A stretch of 64,000 nucleotides of DNA, taken from NCBI RefSeq assembly GCF_914271545.1, contig NZ_CAJZAH010000002.1:1488001-1552000 (forward strand), given 5' to 3'. Positions 10,446-19,192 of the stretch are shown here, piece by piece (position 1 is the stretch's first letter; every line of letters begins with the position of its first letter). The DNA is from Cupriavidus respiraculi (GTDB lineage: Bacteria; Pseudomonadota; Gammaproteobacteria; Burkholderiales; Burkholderiaceae). The notes under the pieces were generated by a model, which saw only the letters and a list, made by a program, of their open reading frames with translations, searched no databases and had not been told where the DNA came from. A program made the translations under genes and the position numbers.

Positions 10446-10530
10446 TGAAACTTCCCACGCCGGTACTAACCGGATCGGGTTCGAAGGGACTCTCTCAGCC
10501 GCGCGGCCCATCCGCACGGCACCCCTGTTT
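10446..10530 (-). promoter_or_regulatory. TPP riboswitch (THI element) of thiC
   Basis: Read on the minus strand the segment carries the conserved parts in order: GGGGTGCC, GGCTGAGAG, ACCCGATCCGG and ACCGGCGTGGGAAG. These form the pyrimidine-binding and pyrophosphate-binding arms of the TPP aptamer. It lies about 135 bases before the thiC ATG and should lower expression of thiCOSGE when thiamine pyrophosphate is plentiful. I could not define the expression platform between it and thiC. Confidence 0.95.
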
Positions 10531-10768
10531 CATCCAACGGGGTGAATTTAAGCACAAGCCCCTGCGCCGCGCCAGCACGGATTGACGCACGACAGCGATG
10601 CATCGGCGTAAGGAATCGGCTTGCTGCGCCGCACGATCGGCAGCCCGTGGGCACGCCGGCGCACAAATTGGTCCGCATGGGCGCGCATCCAAGGGCACAC
10701 CACCCTGCCCGCGAGGCGGCCGTTGCCCTACCATGCAGCCAGGGCACCAGACCCGGCAAGGAGACTCC
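10531..10768. other. Divergent intergenic region, thiC leader / aidB
   Basis: Non-coding stretch between the TPP aptamer and the aidB-like gene. The minus strand has TTAAAT shortly before the aptamer, a possible -10 for thiC, without a convincing -35. On the plus strand only the ribosome site AAGGAG before the ATG at 10769 is clear. No other structure stands out. Confidence 0.35.
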
Positions 10769-12466
10769 ATGACCAGCGCATCCTTCGCAGACCCCGCCGA
10801 CCAACCCGCCACGCACCGCGTCTTCAACCAGGTGCCGGACCTGTCCGGCTACAACCTCTTCGACATCGACGCCGCGCTGCGCGGCGCGCTGGAGCGCCTG
10901 GGCGGCGGCTGGCATGCCGGCGCGCTGCACCGCTTCGGCGCGACGCTCGGCCAGCCGGAAGTGATGGCGTGGGCCGCGCGGGCCAACCGGCTCGAACCCG
11001 AGCTGCATACGCACGACCGCACCGGCGAACGCGTCGACCGGGTGGACTTCGACACCAGCTGGCACGCGCTGCTGTCGCTGCTGCGCGGAGAACAGCTGCA
11101 GGCGCTGCCGTTCGCGCAGCCGCGCGCCGGGGCATGGGCCGCGCGCACCGCCGGCTACTTCCTGCAGGCGCAGATCGAGTCGGGCACGCTGTGCCCCACC
11201 ACCATGACCTTCGCCAGCATCCCGGTGCTGCGCCGCGAAACGTCGCTGTTCGCCGAGCTCGAGCCCCGCCTCTATGGCACCGTCCACGACCCCCGCGACC
11301 TGCCCTGGCGCGACAAGCGCTCGGTGCTGATCGGCATGGGCATGACCGAGAAGCAGGGCGGCTCCGATGTGCGCGCCAACACCACCGTCGCGCGCGCCGT
11401 GCGTGGCGAGGGCCGCGGCGCGGAATACGCGCTGACGGGGCACAAGTGGTTCTTCTCCGCGCCGATGTGCGACGCGCATCTGGTGGTGGCGCGCATGGGC
11501 GCCGAGGACGGGCCGCTGTCGTGCTTCTTCGTGCCGCGCTTTCGCGACGACGGCAGCCGCAACGCGGTGCAGATCCAGCGCCTGAAGAACAAGCTCGGCA
11601 ACCGCTCCAACGCCAGCAGCGAGGTGGAATTCCGCGGCGCCACCGGCATCCTGATCGGCGAGGAAGGGCGCGGCATCCCGACCATCATCGAGATGGCCAC
11701 CAATACCCGGCTGGACTGCGTGATCGGCAGCGCCGCGCTGCTGCGCGCGGCGCTGGTGCAGGCGATCCACCATGCGCGCCACCGCATGGCCTTCGGCCGC
11801 CTGCTGGCGGACCAGCCGCTGATGCGCAACGTGCTGGCCGACCTCGCGCTGGAGAGCGAGGCCGCCACGCTGCTGACGATGGAACTGGCCCATGCCTTCG
11901 AGCATGCCGAGGGCGAGGCGGCCGATCCGGTCGCGGCGGCATGGAAGCGCATCGTCACCCCGGCGGCCAAGTTCTGGATCTGCAAGCGCACGCTGGAGGC
12001 CACCGGCGAGGCGATGGAAGTCTGGGGCGGCAACGGCTACGTCGAGGAAGGCCCCATGGCCCGCTTCTATCGCGAGGCACCGGTCAATTCCATCTGGGAG
12101 GGCTCGGGCAACATCATGTGCCTGGACGTGCTGCGCGCCATCCAGCGCAACCCGGACGACGCCATGCGGCTGCTGCACGATCTCGGCCAGCGCGCCGGCG
12201 GCCATGCGGCGGTACGCGCGGAACTGGCGTCGCTGCAGGCCATGCTGCGCGCCGCGCCGGAGGAGCAGGAGACGGCGGCCCGCCGCTTCGCGCAGGGGCT
12301 GGTGCTGACCGCGCAGGCGGCGCTGCTGCTGGCGCATGGCGATGGCGAGGTGGCGGAGACGTTTATCGCCAGCCGGCTGGGGCGGCAGCATGGGCGCGTG
12401 TTCGGCACGCTGGACGGCGGTGCGGCGGCGCTCGGGCGGCTGGTCGAGCGCGCGTGGCCGGTGTAG
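10769..12466 (+). CDS. AidB-like acyl-CoA dehydrogenase
   Basis: 565 residues. The N-terminal NQVPDLSGYNLFD signature and overall length match the AidB branch of acyl-CoA dehydrogenases, flavoproteins linked in E. coli to the alkylation response. The flavin region has GMGMTEKQGGSDVRAN, and the C-terminal part has EVWGGNGYVEEGPMARFYREAPVNSIWEGSGN with the conserved active-site region. AAGGAG precedes the ATG. E. coli AidB binds DNA and has weak isovaleryl-CoA dehydrogenase activity; the role here is open. Confidence 0.85.
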   Translation: MTSASFADPADQPATHRVFNQVPDLSGYNLFDIDAALRGALERLGGGWHAGALHRFGATLGQPEVMAWAARANRLEPELHTHDRTGERVDRVDFDTSWHALLSLLRGEQLQALPFAQPRAGAWAARTAGYFLQAQIESGTLCPTTMTFASIPVLRRETSLFAELEPRLYGTVHDPRDLPWRDKRSVLIGMGMTEKQGGSDVRANTTVARAVRGEGRGAEYALTGHKWFFSAPMCDAHLVVARMGAEDGPLSCFFVPRFRDDGSRNAVQIQRLKNKLGNRSNASSEVEFRGATGILIGEEGRGIPTIIEMATNTRLDCVIGSAALLRAALVQAIHHARHRMAFGRLLADQPLMRNVLADLALESEAATLLTMELAHAFEHAEGEAADPVAAAWKRIVTPAAKFWICKRTLEATGEAMEVWGGNGYVEEGPMARFYREAPVNSIWEGSGNIMCLDVLRAIQRNPDDAMRLLHDLGQRAGGHAAVRAELASLQAMLRAAPEEQETAARRFAQGLVLTAQAALLLAHGDGEVAETFIASRLGRQHGRVFGTLDGGAAALGRLVERAWPV

Positions 12467-12533
12467 GGGCGCCGTGGGCGCCCGGTGGCCGCCCGGTCAG
12501 TACCCGGTAAGCCCGCGCCGCGCAAGGGCGCGC

Positions 12534-14213
12534 TCAGGCCAGCGCCGGCTCGCCGAGCCGCAGGGTCACGCGCGGTCCGTAGCGGATCAGGTCGTGGGCG
12601 CGCTCGCCGATCATGATGGCGGCCGCGTTGGTATTGCCCCCGATCAGCGTGGGCATGATCGACGCGTCGACCACGCGCAGGCCCTGCACGCCGCGCACCC
12701 GCAGCTGCGGATCGACCACGGCGCCCGCATCGACGCCCATGCGGCAGGTACCGACCGGGTGATAGATGGTGTCGGCCCGCGCGCGGACCAGTGCGCGCAG
12801 TGCCTCGGTGTCGTCGCGCTCGATGCCGTCGCGCAGATGCCCGGGACACAGCGTCTCGCCGCCGAACGCCGCCAGCGCCGGCTGCGCGAAGATCCGGCGC
12901 ACGACGCGCAGGCCGGCCACCATGTCGTCCAGGTCGGCCGGATCGCTCAGATAGCCGGGATCGATGCGCGGCGCGCGGCGCGGATCGGCCGATGCCAGCC
13001 GCACCATGCCGCGGCTGCGCGGACGCAGCACGCAGACATGGCAGGAATAGCCATGGCCGCGATGCAGCGTGCGCAGGTGATCGTCGGCCATGCCGACGAC
13101 GAAATGCAGCTGCAGGTCCGGCTCGTCCAGGTCCGGGCGGCTTTTGACGAAGCCGCCCGCCTCGGCGAAATTCGACGTCAGCATGCCCGTGCGCGCGCGC
13201 CGGTAGCGCGCGATCTCGCGCAGCAGCCGCAGCGCGCCCGCCAGCGACAGGCCGAACAGCGCCGGTGCGCGCGCCTGCGCCGGCAGCCGCTTGTGCAGGG
13301 CGATATCGAGATGGTCCTGCAGATTCGCGCCGACGCCGGGCAGCTCGTGCACCAGGGCCATGCCGTGCTCGCGCAGATGCGGGGCCGGGCCCACGCCCGA
13401 GACCATCAGCAATTGCGGCGAGCCGATCGTGCCGGCCGACAGGATGACTTCGCGGCGGGCGTGAATCACCTGCTCCCGCCCGTCGCGCCAGACCAGCACG
13501 CCGGTGGCGCGGCGCCGCGCGAACAGCACGCGCAGCACGCGCATGCCGGTCAGCACGTGCAGGTTGTCGGGAGCGAGCGTGCCGTCGCCGCGCAGATAGG
13601 CGCGCGCCGCGTTCCAGCGCTCGCCCGCGCGCTGCGTCACCTGATACCAGCCCACGCCTTCCTGCACCTCGCCGTTGAAGTCGCGGTTCGGCGGCAGGCC
13701 CGCCTGCACGGCTGCCTCGATGAAGTGCCGCGCGAAGGCGTTCGGGGAGCGCAGGTCCGAGACATGCAGCGGGCCGGTGCCGCCGTGCAGCGGATCGTCG
13801 TCCCGGCCGGCCACGCGTTCGTTGCACTCGCTGCGCCGGAACACGGGCAGCACGTCGTCCCAGGACCAGCCGTCGCAGCCGCCGCTCGCCCAGCCGTCGT
13901 AGTCGCCGGGCGTGCCCCGTGTGTAGATCATCGCGTTCAGCGACGAGCTGCCGCCGAGCCCGCGCCCGCGCGGCTGGTAGCCGCGGCGGCCGTCCAGGCC
14001 GGGCTGCGGCGCCGTCAGATAGCCGTAGTTGCGCCTGCCGGCGCGCGGCAGCATCAGCGCGCCGGCCGCGGGCGTGGTGACCAGCGCGTGGTCATCGCTG
14101 CCGCCCGCCTCGATGATCGCGACGCTGTCGTCGCCGCTCGCGGCAAGCCGTCCGGCCAGCGCGCACCCGGAGGAGCCGGCGCCGATGACGACGAAATCGA
14201 AGGTGGTTTCCAT
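12534..14213 (-). CDS. GMC-family FAD-dependent oxidoreductase (choline dehydrogenase-like)
   Basis: 559 residues. The N-terminal FAD-binding motif VVIGAGSSGCALAGRL, the GMC signature GRGLGGSSSLNAMIYTRG near residue 83, GTIGSPQLLMVSGVGP near residue 260, and the C-terminal HPVGTCRMG and GGNTNAAAIMIGERA motifs are all present. Family members oxidise primary or secondary alcohols. AGGAGACCA precedes the ATG. Neighbours give no clue to the substrate, and betaine genes are not nearby. Confidence 0.88.
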   Translation of the reverse strand: METTFDFVVIGAGSSGCALAGRLAASGDDSVAIIEAGGSDDHALVTTPAAGALMLPRAGRRNYGYLTAPQPGLDGRRGYQPRGRGLGGSSSLNAMIYTRGTPGDYDGWASGGCDGWSWDDVLPVFRRSECNERVAGRDDDPLHGGTGPLHVSDLRSPNAFARHFIEAAVQAGLPPNRDFNGEVQEGVGWYQVTQRAGERWNAARAYLRGDGTLAPDNLHVLTGMRVLRVLFARRRATGVLVWRDGREQVIHARREVILSAGTIGSPQLLMVSGVGPAPHLREHGMALVHELPGVGANLQDHLDIALHKRLPAQARAPALFGLSLAGALRLLREIARYRRARTGMLTSNFAEAGGFVKSRPDLDEPDLQLHFVVGMADDHLRTLHRGHGYSCHVCVLRPRSRGMVRLASADPRRAPRIDPGYLSDPADLDDMVAGLRVVRRIFAQPALAAFGGETLCPGHLRDGIERDDTEALRALVRARADTIYHPVGTCRMGVDAGAVVDPQLRVRGVQGLRVVDASIMPTLIGGNTNAAAIMIGERAHDLIRYGPRVTLRLGEPALA

Positions 14214-14397
14214 TGGTCTCCTCGCCCAGTCCAGGGTCCGGCGCCGGCCTGTTGCGCATGGCGTCGTGGGACGCGCAGCGTGTGGCCGGTTCTATCGAGA
14301 AAACCAGTGTAGGCGCTTTGGCGGGGGCTGGAAACGACGGGCAATCACCAGTGCGGCGGACCGCCCGGCCGCCCCGGGGCGGCCGCCGCGTCCGCGC

Positions 14398-15381
14398 TCA
14401 GTCGGCGAGCATGGGGCGGCCCAGCATGCGCGAGAGCACGGCTTCGGGCGAGTGGGTGTGATCCGCGATGGCCTTCGGATCGAGGTAGAAGGTCTGCTCC
14501 ATCATCGCGCGTCCGCGCATCGCCGCGTGCAGCACCTGGTCGCTGAAGACGATCCAGGTGGACCCCGGCGGGAAATGGAATTCCTGCTGCGGCACCGCGG
14601 CCTGATAGTCCAGGTCGGCCTTGGCCAGGTCGTGCAGCTGCAGCATGCGATGGTCGTACTCCGAGCGCTCGCGCTTGGTGATGTGCAGCTGCTTCATCAG
14701 CCACGCCTGCCCGGGCCACATGCCGCGCGTCTGCGGCACGAAGCGGCGCGCGAAATCGCCGAAGGGCTCGCCCACGCGCCACACGCGCGGCGCCTGCGGG
14801 TCGATATTGTGGAACACGCGCAGCAGCCGCTGGCCGCGCAGCGGGTTGGAGGGAAACGAATCGACATGCAGGCGCGTATCGTCCTTGCGCCAGCTCACCG
14901 GCCGCCCCGCGATCTCGCTCGGGCGCAGCGACGTGCCGGCGCGCTGCATGTGCGGGCCGTACTCGGGAAACAGCGTCAGCACCAGCGACTCGCTCAGCTG
15001 CGCGTAGCGCCGGATCAGCGCGTACAGATCGGACAGGTCCTGCGGGCTGCCCATGGCGCCGCGCACCGCCGTGTCGTTGGCGCGCAGGTTGATGTTCTTG
15101 CTCTTGCCGTCGGACCAGCGGCTGTCGAGAAAGCGCTCCTCGCCCGGGGCGAAGCGGAAATGCAGGTCGGGGAAGAACAGCACCGCGCCCTGCTCGAGCT
15201 GGCGGCGCAGCGTGGCGGCGGTCTCGGCCGTGACGCGCGGCTCCCACTCGGTGTACGGCTGCGGGCGGATCAGGTCCAGCGGCGCCGGCGCGGCCGCGGT
15301 CGGCGCGCCGGCGGCGACCGCCGCGGCGGTCCCGGCTGCGGCCTCGGTGGCGGAGCGGCTGGCGGTGGATTCGGTGTTCAT
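14398..15381 (-). CDS. kdoO: Kdo hydroxylase (Fe(II)/2-oxoglutarate dioxygenase)
   Basis: 327 residues from the ATG at 15381, which has GAGG upstream. The sequence resembles the Kdo hydroxylases described from Burkholderia and Yersinia, which hydroxylate the outer Kdo sugar of the LPS core. The iron facial triad is visible as H172-x-D174 (HVDSFPSNPLRG) and H285 (SDQVLHAAMRG). The first 40 residues are Ala/Thr-rich and probably disordered. It is monocistronic and lies about 4 kb from two lipid A acyltransferase genes. The identification is from remembered family features. Confidence 0.75.
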   Translation of the reverse strand: MNTESTASRSATEAAAGTAAAVAAGAPTAAAPAPLDLIRPQPYTEWEPRVTAETAATLRRQLEQGAVLFFPDLHFRFAPGEERFLDSRWSDGKSKNINLRANDTAVRGAMGSPQDLSDLYALIRRYAQLSESLVLTLFPEYGPHMQRAGTSLRPSEIAGRPVSWRKDDTRLHVDSFPSNPLRGQRLLRVFHNIDPQAPRVWRVGEPFGDFARRFVPQTRGMWPGQAWLMKQLHITKRERSEYDHRMLQLHDLAKADLDYQAAVPQQEFHFPPGSTWIVFSDQVLHAAMRGRAMMEQTFYLDPKAIADHTHSPEAVLSRMLGRPMLAD

Positions 15382-15517
15382 GGGCAACCTCGGCATGAGC
15401 GGCGCGGACGGCGTTGGCACGCCACGCCGGTAAGCGGTTCTGGTACGCGGTATCGGTACGCGCGGGTGCGCGCCATGGCCCGGATTCTACCCCCTGCCGA
15501 GACTCGATTTGCGACCT

Positions 15518-15545
15518 CTTGAAGTCGCAGCGGGCAGCCCTACAT
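15518..15545 (+). promoter_or_regulatory. Sigma-32-like heat-shock promoter
   Basis: CTTGAAG at 15518-15524, then 13 bases, then CCCTACAT at 15538-15545, close to the sigma-32 pattern CTTGAAA-N11-16-CCCCATNT. It lies about 115 bases before the first of two small heat-shock protein genes, which is where such a promoter would be expected. Confidence 0.65.
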
Positions 15546-15661
15546 TCGAAACGAAGCGCCAGCCGGCCCCGCCCCGCGGAAGGCCCGGACGCGGCGCGAA
15601 GCGGGTGCGGCCGCCGCGTGGCGCCGCCACGGTTCGACGATTCATTGGAAGGAGATCGGCC

Positions 15662-16177
15662 ATGTACACATCATTGCTCAGTGCTCCGGGCGGGCTGTTT
15701 GCCGAGTTCGATCGGCTCCAGCGCGAACTGCAGCAGGCATTCGCCACCCCCAGCAGCATCCGCGCGGTCGCGCGCGGCAGCTTCCCCGCCGTCAACATCG
15801 GCTCCACGCCGAACAGCATCGAGGTCTACGCGTTCGCACCCGGCATCGATCCGGCCACGCTCGAGGTCAACGTCGACCGCGGCGTGCTGAGTATCGCCGG
15901 CGAACGCACGGCGCAGGGCGCGGGCGAGACGCAGGCCGCGGGCGCGGATGGTGGATCGCAGCAGGACTCGCAGCAGGCTGCGCAGCAGACCGCGCCGGCA
16001 CGCCAGGACACCAACGTCTACGTGCGCGAACGCTTCACCGGCCGCTTCCGCCGCGCGGTGAGCCTGCCCGAAGACGCCGACCTGTCGCGCGTCGAGGCCA
16101 CCTATCGCGACGGCGTGCTGCGCATCTCGGTGGCGCGCCGCGAGGCCGCGCAGGCCAAGCGGATCACGGTGCAGTAA
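15662..16177 (+). CDS. Hsp20-family small heat-shock protein (1)
   Basis: 171 residues. The alpha-crystallin domain spans about residues 40-171, with FPAVNIGSTPNSIEVYAFAPGIDPATLEV at its start and the conserved YRDGVLRISVARRE near the end. A Gln/Ala-rich insert (about residues 85-118) interrupts the middle. Small heat-shock proteins hold unfolding clients for the ATP-dependent chaperones. GGAGATCGGCC precedes the ATG, and a sigma-32-like promoter lies upstream. It forms a pair with the next gene, as class A Hsp20 pairs often do. Confidence 0.9.
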   Translation: MYTSLLSAPGGLFAEFDRLQRELQQAFATPSSIRAVARGSFPAVNIGSTPNSIEVYAFAPGIDPATLEVNVDRGVLSIAGERTAQGAGETQAAGADGGSQQDSQQAAQQTAPARQDTNVYVRERFTGRFRRAVSLPEDADLSRVEATYRDGVLRISVARREAAQAKRITVQ

Positions 16178-16258
16178 ATGGACACGCAAGCGGACAACGC
16201 AAGGCAATCAGCCACGACATCGGACAGCAAGCGCTCCGCATTCTTTGGGAGAAGGATC

Positions 16259-16666
16259 ATGAACGAACAAGCCATTGCAAAGCGCGACGACAGCAAGCGT
16301 GAGGACACCCGGCGCGACGAGGCCGACCGCCAGGCCACGCCCCTGGTCCCGCGCGTCGACGTGTCTGAGGACGCCACCGGCATCACGCTGCTGGCCGACC
16401 TGCCCGGCGTGTCGCGCGAGGCGCTGCAGGTGCGCGTCGATCACGACAGCCTGACCGTCGAGGGCGAGATCCGCCCCGATCTGCCCGAAGGGCTGGAACC
16501 GGTCTACGCCGAGGTTCAGGTCGCGCGCTACAAGCGCGTCTTCACCCTCAGCCGCGAACTGGACACGAACGCCATCTCGGCGGTGCTCAAGGATGGCGTG
16601 CTGAACGTGCGCATTCCGAAGCAGTCGCACGCGCAGCCGCGCCGGATCGAAGTCCGGGTGGCATGA
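16259..16666 (+). CDS. Hsp20-family small heat-shock protein (2)
   Basis: 135 residues from the ATG at 16259, preceded by GGGAGAAGG. After a charged N terminus, residues about 35-135 form the alpha-crystallin domain (PRVDVSEDATGITLLADLPG, LKDGVLNVRIPK). It lacks the Gln-rich insert of the upstream paralogue. The 81-base gap and shared orientation suggest one heat-inducible transcript. The pair may form mixed oligomers, which is known for other Hsp20 pairs but not shown here. Confidence 0.9.
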   Translation: MNEQAIAKRDDSKREDTRRDEADRQATPLVPRVDVSEDATGITLLADLPGVSREALQVRVDHDSLTVEGEIRPDLPEGLEPVYAEVQVARYKRVFTLSRELDTNAISAVLKDGVLNVRIPKQSHAQPRRIEVRVA

Positions 16667-16707
16667 CGCGGACGGGACGCGCCCGCCCGGGCGCCGTCCC
16701 GCTGGCC

Positions 16708-16754
16708 ACACCCCGGGCGCCGGACCTCGTCCGGCCCCGGGGTGTTTTGCTTTT
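16708..16754 (+). terminator. Intrinsic terminator after the Hsp20 pair
   Basis: A long GC-rich stem beginning ACACCCCGGG and closing with CCGGGGTGT is followed by TTTTGCTTTT on the plus strand. It lies 40 bases after the second hsp20 stop. Confidence 0.75.
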
Positions 16755-16776
16755 CGGGCCCCCGGCGGCCCCGGGC

Positions 16777-17559
16777 TCAGAAGGTCCTGGTCAGCGACGC
16801 CCAGGCGGTGGCGCGCCCCATGTAGCGGCCGCGGGCGTTGGTGTACACCCTGCGGTCGGCATTGGTGTCGATATAGGCCACCGCCAGCGTGAACTGGTGG
16901 CCGAGGTCCTTGCTCAGGCCGATCTTCCAGTCCGCATACGAGGCGGACGCGACCGGCACGCGCTGATAGCCCGCATGCGCGTTCAGCGTCAGGCCCCACA
17001 CGTCGAGCGGCACGTTGGCCGTCAGGTCGACATACCAGCTGCCCTTGCTGTCGGCGAAGCCGAACAGGTTCGTCGGCGCGTAGGAGACCTTCAGCGTGAC
17101 GGGCCCGTGACCCACGCCCGCGTACAGCTCCGTGGTATGCGGCCGCGTATATCCGGCCGGATAATCGCCGGGGTAGTAGTACTGCAGCACGCCGAGATCG
17201 TAGGACCAGTCGCCAGCCGCCGCGCGCAAGCCACCGTAAAAGTCCATCTCCGCCGGTGCCGACACCTCGGCACGGCTGTCTCCAAGCCAGCTGATGCTGG
17301 AATTCCAGTTGCCCAGGTAGAAGCCGCTCGCATGGCTGTAGTCGAAGCCGCCCTGCACGGCGGGCCGGCGATTGGTCTGCATCAGGCCGCGATAGCGGTA
17401 GTCGCTCACCACGGACAGATTGGCGGTGAACGCGTGCGGCGACGCGCCGGCGTCGGGCCCGGACTGGGCCAGGACCGGCGCGGCGGCGGTAGCGAGCACG
17501 GCGGCGGCGGACCACGCGAGCAGCGTGGGCACGGGAGAACGGACGGTCATCGGTGTCAT
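16777..17559 (-). CDS. TorF-family putative outer-membrane porin
   Basis: About 260 residues. A signal peptide ends at APVLAQ near residue 36. The mature part opens with FTANLSVVSDYRYRGLMQTN, typical of the TorF/TIGR02001 family, and shows alternating beta-strand pattern to a C-terminal Phe, the outer-membrane insertion signal. The start may be 17559 or the in-frame ATG at 17550; neither has a strong ribosome site. The transported substrate is unknown. Confidence 0.8.
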   Translation of the reverse strand: MTPMTVRSPVPTLLAWSAAAVLATAAAPVLAQSGPDAGASPHAFTANLSVVSDYRYRGLMQTNRRPAVQGGFDYSHASGFYLGNWNSSISWLGDSRAEVSAPAEMDFYGGLRAAAGDWSYDLGVLQYYYPGDYPAGYTRPHTTELYAGVGHGPVTLKVSYAPTNLFGFADSKGSWYVDLTANVPLDVWGLTLNAHAGYQRVPVASASYADWKIGLSKDLGHQFTLAVAYIDTNADRRVYTNARGRYMGRATAWASLTRTF

Positions 17560-17700
17560 CACAAGAGTGGAGAAAGCTCCTCGCCGGAGCCTCTGCACGA
17601 TATGACCGGGCGTCTAAAAACGGCATCAAAAGGCGCCGCGCGCGTATGTGGATTGCGTAAAGACGTCCCCCCGGAGGGCGCCGCGAATGCGGCGCTCATG

Positions 17701-17733
17701 AAAAAAGGGCCGGGCCCTTTCGGACCCGACCCT
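17701..17733 (-). terminator. Intrinsic terminator after metK
   Basis: On the minus strand an 11-pair stem with two G-U pairs (GGGTCGGGTCC / GGGCCCGGCCC) and a GAAA loop is followed by six T residues. It lies about 30 bases after the metK stop. Confidence 0.8.
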
Positions 17734-17761
17734 CTTGCGGCCGTTCGCCTCGCGGGGGGTG

Positions 17762-18925
17762 TTACAGACCGGCGGCGGCGCGCAGCGCGGCGGCCTTGTC
17801 GGTCGCCTCCCACGAGAATTCTGGCTCCTCGCGGCCGAAGTGGCCGTAGGCGGCGGTCTTCTCGTAGATGGGACGCAGCAGGTCCAGCATCTGCACGATG
17901 CCCTTCGGGCGCAGGTCGAAGTGTTCCATCACCAGCTTGGCGATGGCCTCGTCCGAGATCTTGCCGGTGCCTTCGGTGTAGACCGTCACGTTGATGGGAC
18001 GGGCCACGCCAATCGCGTAGCTGACCTGCACCTGGCACTGGCGCGCCAGGCCGGCCGCGACGATGTTCTTGGCGACATAGCGGGCCGCGTAGGCCGCCGA
18101 GCGGTCGACCTTGGACGGGTCCTTGCCCGAGAACGCGCCGCCGCCGTGCGGCGCCGCGCCGCCGTAGGTGTCGACGATGATCTTGCGGCCGGTCAGGCCG
18201 CAGTCGCCCTGCGGGCCGCCGATGACGAAGCGGCCGGTCGGGTTGACCAGATACTTGGTCTCCTTGAGCATGGCCGCCGGCAGCACCGGCTTGATGATCT
18301 CCTCGATCACGGCCTCGCGGATCTGCTCCTGGCTGATGTCCGGCGCGTGCTGGGTCGACAGCACCACCGTGTCGACGCTATGCGGCTTGCCCTCGACATA
18401 GCGCACCGTGACCTGCGACTTGGCGTCGGGACGCAGCCAGGGCAGGCGGCCGTCGCGGCGCAGCTGCGACTGGCGCTCGACCAGGCGGTGCGAGTAGTAG
18501 ATCGGGAACGGCATCAGTTCCGGGGTCTCGTCGCAGGCGTAGCCGAACATCAGGCCCTGGTCGCCGGCGCCCTGGTTCAGGTAGTCGTCGGAGGCGCGGT
18601 CCACGCCTTGCGCGATATCGGGCGACTGCTTGTCGTAGGCGACGAGCACGGCACAACCCTTGTAGTCGATGCCGTAGTCGGTATTGTCGTAGCCGATGCG
18701 CTTGATGGTGTCGCGGGCGACCTGAATGTAATCGACATTCGCGGTCGTGGTGATTTCGCCGGCCAGCACCACCAGGCCGGTATTGCACAGCGTTTCCGCG
18801 GCGACGCGGGCGTATTTGTCCTGGGCCAGGATGGCGTCGAGGACCGCGTCCGAGATCTGGTCGGCGACCTTGTCGGGATGGCCTTCGGAAACGGATTCCG
18901 AAGTGAACAGGAAGTCGTTTGCCAC
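17762..18925 (-). CDS. metK: S-adenosylmethionine synthetase
   Basis: 387 residues, full length. MetK makes SAM from methionine and [22 protein letters not shown] at the N terminus, [12 protein letters not shown] and [19 protein letters not shown] are the family's signature motifs for ATP, metal and phosphate binding. The start is a GTG with GGAG nine bases upstream. The 130-base leader carries a SAM-II-like riboswitch, so product feedback on translation or transcription is likely. Confidence 0.97.
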   Translation of the reverse strand: MANDFLFTSESVSEGHPDKVADQISDAVLDAILAQDKYARVAAETLCNTGLVVLAGEITTTANVDYIQVARDTIKRIGYDNTDYGIDYKGCAVLVAYDKQSPDIAQGVDRASDDYLNQGAGDQGLMFGYACDETPELMPFPIYYSHRLVERQSQLRRDGRLPWLRPDAKSQVTVRYVEGKPHSVDTVVLSTQHAPDISQEQIREAVIEEIIKPVLPAAMLKETKYLVNPTGRFVIGGPQGDCGLTGRKIIVDTYGGAAPHGGGAFSGKDPSKVDRSAAYAARYVAKNIVAAGLARQCQVQVSYAIGVARPINVTVYTEGTGKISDEAIAKLVMEHFDLRPKGIVQMLDLLRPIYEKTAAYGHFGREEPEFSWEATDKAAALRAAAGL

Positions 18926-18980
18926 GAACTTATTCTCCAGGTTGGCTATTGCGCGCCAACCTCTTCAGTCCGGGCGGCGA

Positions 18981-19053
18981 CGCTTTAGCGGTATTTTCAG
19001 GCCGTCCGCAAAGGACGGTATCGCCCCGCAAGTTGTCAGTTAACTCGGCGATG
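18981..19053 (-). promoter_or_regulatory. Candidate SAM-II riboswitch, metK leader
   Basis: On the minus strand the core reads ATCGCC, GAGTTAACTGACAACTTGCG, GGCGAT, an inserted CCGTCC/GGACGG hairpin, then CTGAAAATACCGCTAAAGCG. P1 is ATCGCC/GGCGAT. The pseudoknot can pair CTTGCGG with CCGC..AAG, leaving UA bulged. These parts follow the order of the known SAM-II core (UCGC..GAUUUAAC..UUGC..GCG..AUAAAU..GCUAAA). The RNA starts where a TATAAT at 19060-19065 would place the transcript start. A second hairpin (GGTTGGC/GCCAACC) sits before the GTG. The family call is from memory of the consensus. Confidence 0.7.
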
Positions 19054-19059
19054 CGCGGT

Positions 19060-19065
19060 ATTATA
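19060..19065 (-). promoter_or_regulatory. -10 element of metK
   Basis: Perfect TATAAT on the minus strand, seven bases before the riboswitch P1 stem. No good -35 is seen 16-18 bases further upstream (best TGTGCC). It lies in the divergent space shared with the lipid A acyltransferase operon. Confidence 0.6.
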
Positions 19066-19192
19066 CGCGGCTACGCGGCATGGCACAGCCCGCGCGCGGC
19101 AAGGCCCGATGCCTCGGGACCTGGCTGGATAACGGCAAAATCCGCGACAAATAAAACCCGCCGGCCCCCAGCGCCGGCCCTTGTCGGACTCC

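Noticed and set aside
18938-18960. GGTTGGC/GCCAACC hairpin in the metK leader as a terminator
   Set aside because: No T run follows, and it sits directly before the ribosome site; more likely part of translational control.
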